DNA of 64,000 bases, from the NCBI GenBank assembly GCA_019636555.1, contig JAHBXH010000001.1, positions 3,196,928 through 3,260,927 of the forward strand, in the 5' to 3' direction. Positions 59,356-64,000 of the stretch are shown here, piece after piece. The stretch is from Phycisphaeraceae bacterium. GTDB lineage: Bacteria > Planctomycetota > Phycisphaerae > Phycisphaerales > UBA1924. The notes beneath the pieces were generated by a model, which saw only the letters and a program-made list of their open reading frames with translations, was not told where the DNA came from and did not search any database. Position 1 is the first letter of the stretch. Each line of letters begins with the position of its first letter. The translations under genes and the position numbers were made by a program.

Positions 59356-59862
59356 TCACGCTTCACTTGTTGCTTGCGCCAGGAACGATTCGTACTTGAA
59401 TTGCGACGGGAGCGCCCAGAAGATCAAAACGAGCGCAATCGCCGGCGCCGCCATGCCCCACCATCCCAGCGGCGGGCCGCCAAGAAAGAGCGCCAGGATT
59501 CCGACAATCCCGAGCGATTCTGCGAACGCCGCACGAGTGACGACCTGCGTCGTAAACCGCGACCAGAGCGCGTGCTCGCGTTCCTCGACGCTGCCGTCGC
59601 CCCGCCACAGCTCTTTCGCACCGCGAACCGCGGCGAGCCGAATCGCGGGCCCGGCGACGAGATTCCCGATCCCGAGTCCCCCCGCGACAACAAGCAGAAG
59701 CAGCCCGAGGGACGATGAAGGCGCCGGGTTCTGCTGCGTGCCCGGCGACTTGCCCTCGATCGTGGTGACAATCGCGACGATCGCGAAGATCAGCATCCCG
59801 GCGCAGAGCGCGAAGCAGATCAACTGAAGCGTGATAATGTTTGGCTGCTGGTGAGTTTTCAT
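59356..59862 (-). CDS. Hypothetical four-helix membrane protein
   Basis: 168 residues with helices at about 12-34 ('LICFALCAGMLIFAIVAIV'), 50-72 ('LGLLLLVVAGGLGIGNLVAG'), 115-130 and 135-153 ('GWWGMAAPAIALVLIFWAL'). A cytosolic 'ELWRGDGSVEEREHALWSRFTTQ' segment links the two hairpins. The pattern is common in planctomycete genomes, but no function is known to me. Converges on fabG with 12 bases between the stops, and lies just downstream of the DUF1579-like gene. Confidence 0.65.
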   Translation of the reverse strand: MKTHQQPNIITLQLICFALCAGMLIFAIVAIVTTIEGKSPGTQQNPAPSSSLGLLLLVVAGGLGIGNLVAGPAIRLAAVRGAKELWRGDGSVEEREHALWSRFTTQVVTRAAFAESLGIVGILALFLGGPPLGWWGMAAPAIALVLIFWALPSQFKYESFLAQATSEA

Positions 59863-59878
59863 CGAGGCTGGTCGGTCG

Positions 59879-60460
59879 TCATTTCGTTGCGTCCCGCTCT
59901 TTTTTCCGCGTCAGCTCGAAACCAAACGACTTGCGGATCGGCCTTCCATCCTCGTCGAGCGGATGGTCCTCGACCGTCAGGTGATTCTCGTCCGCACGAG
60001 TGAACACCGAGCGAACCTTGACGATGCTTCCATCCTTGCGGGACTGCTCCGAAATGAGTGTCAGCACCCGGCCGTCCGCATCGAGATCGCCGGTCTCGCG
60101 AAACTGAAACAAATTCTCCACGTTGAGCCAGAGAGTCGTGTACTTGCCTGACTGCGGATCGAACGTGAAGTACCCGACGAACCGGTTGTTCCCGCCCGCG
60201 CCCTCATCGACGACCGCATCGAATTCCAGTCGCACAAACCGGCCGCCAAACGCTTTCTCGATCTTCCATGGCCCCTTCTGCGTCACGCTCTTTTCGTTTC
60301 CCGCGAGCATGCCGTCGCCGTCCCATTCGCCCAGGAGGAAATCGAGTCTCTCGACCGCGGCGATGACCGGATCGCGCGCGGGCTTCGGAGCCGTATTCGG
60401 CGCGGGCTCGGACCCGACAAAGCCGATGAAGAGCAGAACAATCAACGCGAGAACGTGCAT
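59879..60460 (-). CDS. Exported DUF1579-like protein
   Basis: 193 residues. A signal peptide ('VLALIVLLFIGFVGSEPA') precedes a beta-barrel-like domain with 'LDFLLGEWDGDGML', 'EKAFGGRFVRLEFDAVV', 'VGYFTFDPQSGKYTTLWLNV' and 'DENHLTVEDHPLDEDGRPI', the usual series of DUF1579 (lipocalin-like) proteins. Biochemical role is unknown. AGGAGG about 11 bases upstream supports ATG 60460. The neighbour upstream on the same strand is the DUF1569 gene, 32 bases away, so the two may be co-transcribed. Confidence 0.75.
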   Translation of the reverse strand: MHVLALIVLLFIGFVGSEPAPNTAPKPARDPVIAAVERLDFLLGEWDGDGMLAGNEKSVTQKGPWKIEKAFGGRFVRLEFDAVVDEGAGGNNRFVGYFTFDPQSGKYTTLWLNVENLFQFRETGDLDADGRVLTLISEQSRKDGSIVKVRSVFTRADENHLTVEDHPLDEDGRPIRKSFGFELTRKKERDATK

Positions 60461-60492
60461 GATTTGCTTCTCCTCCTTCGGCATCGACGCGA

Positions 60493-60996
60493 TCAGTACC
60501 GAAGGAAACTCATATGAAGCTCGGCGTGGCGCAGAGTTCCCTTGATCCACTCTTCGTGCGTCATTTCTCCGAACAGCACGCTTCTTTGCGTGGGCTTTTC
60601 GCGCTTCAATCGCTCCAGCGATGCGCGAAGATGTCGCACGCCTTCTTCGAGCGGCACAGACTCGGTCGCAAGCGTTCCGTTCTCGATACCGGGAATTCTG
60701 ACGCCTCGCGGCATCGCCCCGTTCATGAACTTGTGCTTCTGAAGCTTGACGATCAAACGGACAAACCACGGCGGGCTGAGCTGGGGCGGGAAACCGTCGT
60801 AGGAATAGTCGATCCAGGTGGCGAGGTGATTGAAAATCTGACCCGCGCTCCAGTTGCCGATTTGTTTGAGGCGGCCATCCCTCTCGGCCGCGGCAATCCG
60901 ATCCGCCTCAGCGAGAACCTCGTCAAGACTGGAAAAATGAAGGTCACGAACGCCCTCCGGCGACACTTTCAGCTTGGCCGTATTGACCGCTTCCAT
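60493..60996 (-). CDS. DUF1569 protein (DinB-like four-helix bundle)
   Basis: 167 residues. 'LHFSSLDEVLAEADRIAAAE' and 'NWSAGQIFNHLATWIDYSYDGFP' give the first two helices with the conserved His of the DinB metal site; 'HLRASLERLKREKP' and 'EWIKGTLRHAELHMSFLRY' give the other two with two more His. Members bind a divalent metal and are thought to act in thiol-dependent or stress reactions. No membrane segments. First gene of a short minus-strand set with the DUF1579 gene. Confidence 0.75.
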   Translation of the reverse strand: MEAVNTAKLKVSPEGVRDLHFSSLDEVLAEADRIAAAERDGRLKQIGNWSAGQIFNHLATWIDYSYDGFPPQLSPPWFVRLIVKLQKHKFMNGAMPRGVRIPGIENGTLATESVPLEEGVRHLRASLERLKREKPTQRSVLFGEMTHEEWIKGTLRHAELHMSFLRY

Positions 60997-61308
60997 TCGA
61001 GCATCCTAACAGATACCAGTGCCGAGGGAAAACCGCTCTCTTTCCACGCAATCGGAAATCAAATGACCTTGGTTTCCGCTCTTGCTTCGGAGAGAATGTG
61101 GCATTCGCCTCTCGCAGGCCTGCAGTGTCGGCGCCCCATCGGCGCTCTCGCTTTGCAGTCCTTCGGGAGTCGGTTTGGGCCCTCCGGGGGGTGTTGAGAA
61201 CAGGTTTTCCGGAGACACTTTGGAGCGCGGCGGACTCGTGCGGGTCGCCGCGTTTCGCTTTTTGAACACGCGCACAGCAGAATCGCCACCGTGCGGCAGC
61301 ATGGTTTG
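60997..61308. other. Intergenic region with no supported gene
   Basis: 312 bases between two same-strand genes. Short self-complementary words such as GGCGCCCCATCGGCGC near 61130 are seen, but no T-run terminator or RNA gene. Frames crossing it are Arg/Ser/Pro-rich and look like chance. Confidence 0.4.
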
Positions 61309-63654
61309 CTATTTCGGTCCGCCGAGGGTCCGCTTAAAGAAATCAACGATGCGTTCGTTCAGCCGCAGCACCATCTCGGGCTTGGTCACCATGTGCGTCT
61401 GGCTCGCCAGCGGCACGAACTCGAATTGCTTTCCCTCACGGAAAAGCCGGTCGGTCAGTTTGAGCGAGTGGACAAAGTACACGTTGTCGTCGGCGGTCCC
61501 CTGGATGACGAGCAGCGGCACTCTCAAGTCCTTGCAATAGGTCAGAACGTTGGACGCGTCGTAGCCGGCCTTGTTCTTATCCGGCAATCCCATGTAGCGT
61601 TCGGTGTAGTGCGTGTCGTAATCACGCCAATCGGTGACCGGCGCGCCGGCGACGCCCGCCTTGAAGACATCGGGCCGGCGCATGGTCGCCATGGATGAGA
61701 AGTAGCCTCCGAACGACCAACCGGAAATCCCGATGCGCTCGCGGTCCATCTCCGGGTATTTCTTGCAGAGAGCCTCGATCGCGTCGCATTGATCCGCGAG
61801 AGGCACGTCGATGAAGTTGCCCACTCCGTTCTTCTTGAGAACCCGCGACCAATCACGACCACGCCGGGGCGTTCCCCTTCCATCGATGCTCACAACGATG
61901 AAGCCCTGATCGGCGTACCACTGATTCTGCAGATACGCGCGGGCGTTGGCGTTCACCTGGTTCGAACCCGGTCCGCCGTACACGAAGTCGAGCACGGGGT
62001 ACTTCTTTTTTGGATCGAAATCGCGCGGGCGCACAACGACGGCCGCGAATTCACGCCCGCCGGCCTTGATGCGAACCCATTCGGGCTTGGGAACAAACGG
62101 CGGCTCCGCGGCAACCGATCGAATAGTCCCGACGCGCGCTGCGTCTTCGAGACCGGGTTTGCCCTTGAAGACATCGAGCACTTGGCTCCCGTCGCGGTTC
62201 CGACCCGCGATCAACCAGAGCGTCATCGCGTCGTTCGTGACAACGTGCATCTGACCGCCCAGATCGGTCTCGCTGCGCGAAAGCGGCGCGGTGACCGGCC
62301 GGACACCGCCGGTCTTGAGATCGACGCGCAGCACTTGAATCTGCGCGCTGTCGTCCTGCGGCACGGCGCTCACGAGCGCGATGTCCGACTTGTCGCACAC
62401 ATCCACCAATCCCTCCAATTCCCATCCGGGCAGCGGGAACTTCCTCTGGATCGCGCCGTCCGTGCCGCGAGCCTGCAGCTCCCATCCGTCGGTCTCACCC
62501 TGTTCGGTGAGCCAGAGGAATCGCTTGCCGTCGGAGCACCACGCGGGGATATCGTGTAAAAGCCCGATCGACGCGGGGATATCGTGTCCAAGACCGATCC
62601 ACGCCGCATCCTTTTCCGTGATGAGCGGGCGCGTTTCGCCGGAATCGACATCGACGCGCAGCAGCATCTGCTCGGTTTGCTCGCGATTCTGCACGAGAAT
62701 CGTCGGCACGCCGTGCTTCGGCCAATCGACGCGCGCGAGATACGGGAACTTGGCGCGGTCCCACTGAACAGAGGTCGGCGCCCTGCCCGCCGCGCTGATA
62801 TCCGGAGAAACCCAAAGTGTCACCACCGCGTTTGCTTTTCCGGCGCGAGGGTATTTCCACGGCTGCGGCGCCTTGGCCGGATCGGCGGGGTCGGGGATGT
62901 AAAAGGTCTCGAGTGGGCCGACATCTGTTTCTTGGTACATGATGCGGCGGGAATCCGGAGACCACCAGAAGCCGTGCATGCGCTTCATCTCTTCCTGTGC
63001 CGCGAACTCGGCCTCGCCGTAACTGACGTTTTCCTTCGGCTCCGGGCTGATGCGGCGCGGGTCCCCCACTGCCGCGGGGCTGATCCAGAGCGCGCCGTCG
63101 CGGGCAAAGCCGACGAAGTTGCCGTCGGGAGAAAGGCGCGGATCGATGACCGATCCGCCGGTGCTGACTTCGGTCGCGTGAATCGGTCCTCCTGATTCGA
63201 CGTTCGCCATCAGCACGCGAAAGAGTCTTCCGCCGAGCGGGACGATCAGTGTCCTTCCGTCCCTTGAGAGTTCGAACGAGGCGATGCCGCGGCCGCTCGA
63301 ACGCATGCGTTCGCGCCGCGCGAGTTCCTCCGCGCTCAGTTTCTCGTCACTCTTGCCGAGCAGATCGGCCGCGCTCAATACGCGGCGCTCCTTGCCTGTC
63401 GCAGCTTCGAACATCCAGAGTTCCTGGACGAAGCTCTCCGGTCCTTCGCTCCGCAGAAAGAGCACGGCGCTGCCATCGGGTGTTACCTTGAACGCGCCCG
63501 GCTCACCGAGCCGGAAGCGATTGGTCTTTGCAAATTGTTCAAGAAACGGGTCGGCCTGAGTGCCGGATTTCATCGTGTCCTGCCTCGCATGTGCCGCGAA
63601 CGCGATCGTGCATGCACCAACGAGACCGATCGCCCGAAGAAGACGTGTGCGCAT
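61309..63654 (-). CDS. S9 prolyl oligopeptidase-family peptidase (DPP-IV-like), secreted
   Basis: 781 residues. Signal peptide 'AIGLVGACTIAFAAHA'. Residues about 40-510 form the DPPIV N-terminal propeller ('SPDGNFVGFARDGALW', 'AEFAAQEEMKRMHGFWWSPDSRRI', where the Glu pair binds the substrate amino end). The alpha/beta-hydrolase domain has Ser647 in 'GWSFGGY', Asp in 'GTADDNVYF' and His754 in 'SQTHMV'. Expected to remove dipeptides from peptide N-termini in the periplasm. A 30-base near-perfect tandem duplication (62541-62600) repeats ten residues in a propeller loop. Confidence 0.92.
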   Translation of the reverse strand: MRTRLLRAIGLVGACTIAFAAHARQDTMKSGTQADPFLEQFAKTNRFRLGEPGAFKVTPDGSAVLFLRSEGPESFVQELWMFEAATGKERRVLSAADLLGKSDEKLSAEELARRERMRSSGRGIASFELSRDGRTLIVPLGGRLFRVLMANVESGGPIHATEVSTGGSVIDPRLSPDGNFVGFARDGALWISPAAVGDPRRISPEPKENVSYGEAEFAAQEEMKRMHGFWWSPDSRRIMYQETDVGPLETFYIPDPADPAKAPQPWKYPRAGKANAVVTLWVSPDISAAGRAPTSVQWDRAKFPYLARVDWPKHGVPTILVQNREQTEQMLLRVDVDSGETRPLITEKDAAWIGLGHDIPASIGLLHDIPAWCSDGKRFLWLTEQGETDGWELQARGTDGAIQRKFPLPGWELEGLVDVCDKSDIALVSAVPQDDSAQIQVLRVDLKTGGVRPVTAPLSRSETDLGGQMHVVTNDAMTLWLIAGRNRDGSQVLDVFKGKPGLEDAARVGTIRSVAAEPPFVPKPEWVRIKAGGREFAAVVVRPRDFDPKKKYPVLDFVYGGPGSNQVNANARAYLQNQWYADQGFIVVSIDGRGTPRRGRDWSRVLKKNGVGNFIDVPLADQCDAIEALCKKYPEMDRERIGISGWSFGGYFSSMATMRRPDVFKAGVAGAPVTDWRDYDTHYTERYMGLPDKNKAGYDASNVLTYCKDLRVPLLVIQGTADDNVYFVHSLKLTDRLFREGKQFEFVPLASQTHMVTKPEMVLRLNERIVDFFKRTLGGPK
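62541..62600. repeat. 30-bp tandem duplication inside the S9 peptidase gene
   Basis: Units 62541-62570 and 62571-62600 differ at four of thirty bases. In the protein they give 'IGLGHDIPAS' followed by 'IGLLHDIPAW', so the frame is kept and one extra ten-residue loop is added. Confidence 0.85.
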
Positions 63655-63715
63655 GTGCCAAGCGTACCGGACCGCCGGGTGTCGGTTCCACGATCGAATT
63701 CAACGGAGCCCGGGA

Positions 63716-64000
63716 TCAATAATGATCGGTCATCCACGGTGTACCGCCGGCCAACGCGCCGCCGAGCAATTCGAGCGTCTTTCCATCGCCGGAGCAGAAG
63801 CCGATCACTTCTGCCTGACGTGGGGAATAGAGGCCGCTGTACAGCGCCGCCAGGCCGCGGATCGTGCATGCGACTGCTGCGCTCCCGCCGCTCTGTCGCC
63901 TCTCCACCCGGGCCTTTCCATCTGCGAATTCGACTTGCCAGAGTCCGGTGTTGGCTTCGATCACAGGGTCGGTGATGTCGATGTCCACGGATCCTCGAAC
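63716..64000 (-). CDS. Eis-like N-acetyltransferase, C-terminal fragment
   Basis: The frame is open to the window edge, so only the last 94 residues are visible. 'IRGLAALYSGLYSPRQAEVIG' and the ending 'LAGGTPWMTDHY' match the C-terminal SCP2-like domain of Eis-type GNAT acetyltransferases, where the terminal carboxylate completes the active site. Substrate cannot be told. The gene precedes the S9 peptidase on the same strand with a 61-base gap. Confidence 0.7.
   Translation of the reverse strand, partial: VRGSVDIDITDPVIEANTGLWQVEFADGKARVERRQSGGSAAVACTIRGLAALYSGLYSPRQAEVIGFCSGDGKTLELLGGALAGGTPWMTDHY

Noticed and set aside
61006..61346. Small minus-strand frames before the S9 peptidase stop region
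   Set aside because: Low-complexity Pro/Arg/Ser composition, no ribosome site and no recognisable motif.

Overview
The window is high-GC bacterial chromosome. It carries a Gram-negative outer-membrane gene set (LptD-like assembly protein, beta-barrel protein, heptose genes gmhA/gmhB, Wzm/Wzt exporter). It also carries exported proteins ending in paired D-x-N-x-D dockerin-like motifs, long exported repeat proteins sharing a 'YQGRLTDGG' N-terminal domain, and a prepilin-like mini-gene with the A|FSLVELLVV motif. Together these suggest a planctomycete of the Phycisphaerae type. That placement is inference; no rRNA gene is present to confirm it. || Layout. 1-9107: accessory and poorly known genes (GH2 glycosidase fragment, a 578-residue protein with an HEPN-like RxxxxxH motif, a DUF2071 protein, a HAF-repeat exported protein, a lone Clp N-domain protein, an HNH-repeat/nuclease-like protein), separated by many palindromes and short dispersed repeats. 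9108-17240: a co-directional set of exported or membrane proteins (DUF1254/DUF1214 protein, prepilin-like peptide, patatin lipoprotein, arylsulfatase, lipoprotein, K+ channel-like protein, outer-membrane barrel). 17242-18686: a heptamer tandem array followed by an intact IS3-family insertion sequence with inverted repeats and a 3-bp target duplication. 18833-34108: zinc alcohol dehydrogenase, a 13-repeat exported protein, a SUKH immunity-like gene beside a frameshifted membrane-protein gene, a DinG-type helicase carrying an in-frame intergenic-type repeat, two tandem paralogous exported proteins, phosphomannomutase, and a membrane-inserted P-loop NTPase. || 34202-41409: a sugar/polysaccharide block (gmhA, gmhB, a GT39-like membrane protein, a WbaP-like polyprenyl-phosphate sugar transferase, a WaaG-like glycosyltransferase, a DegT aminotransferase). 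41468-48486: a tandem-domain PTPS/QueD-like protein, glutathione peroxidase, LptD-like protein, and thiS-thiG followed by a lipoprotein gene. 48648-54157: Wzm-Wzt ABC exporter, methyltransferase, glycosyltransferase and GDP-mannose dehydratase. The two sugar blocks plus LptD fit synthesis and export of a heptose- and mannose-derived surface polysaccharide or LPS. || 54221-59343: tRNA-Lys(CTT), then rpmF-plsX-fabH-fabD-lipoprotein-fabG, the core fatty-acid initiation cluster, which supplies acyl chains for the same envelope. 59356-64000: small membrane and DUF proteins, an S9 peptidase and the end of an Eis-like acetyltransferase gene. || The most unusual items are the family of short intergenic repeats (one invaded dinG in frame), the HEPN-like and nuclease-like orphan genes, the KAP-like NTPase, the 56-residue prepilin-like gene, the tandem PTPS fusion and the bL32 with two of four zinc cysteines replaced by serine. 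No CRISPR array and no complete known defence system was seen.
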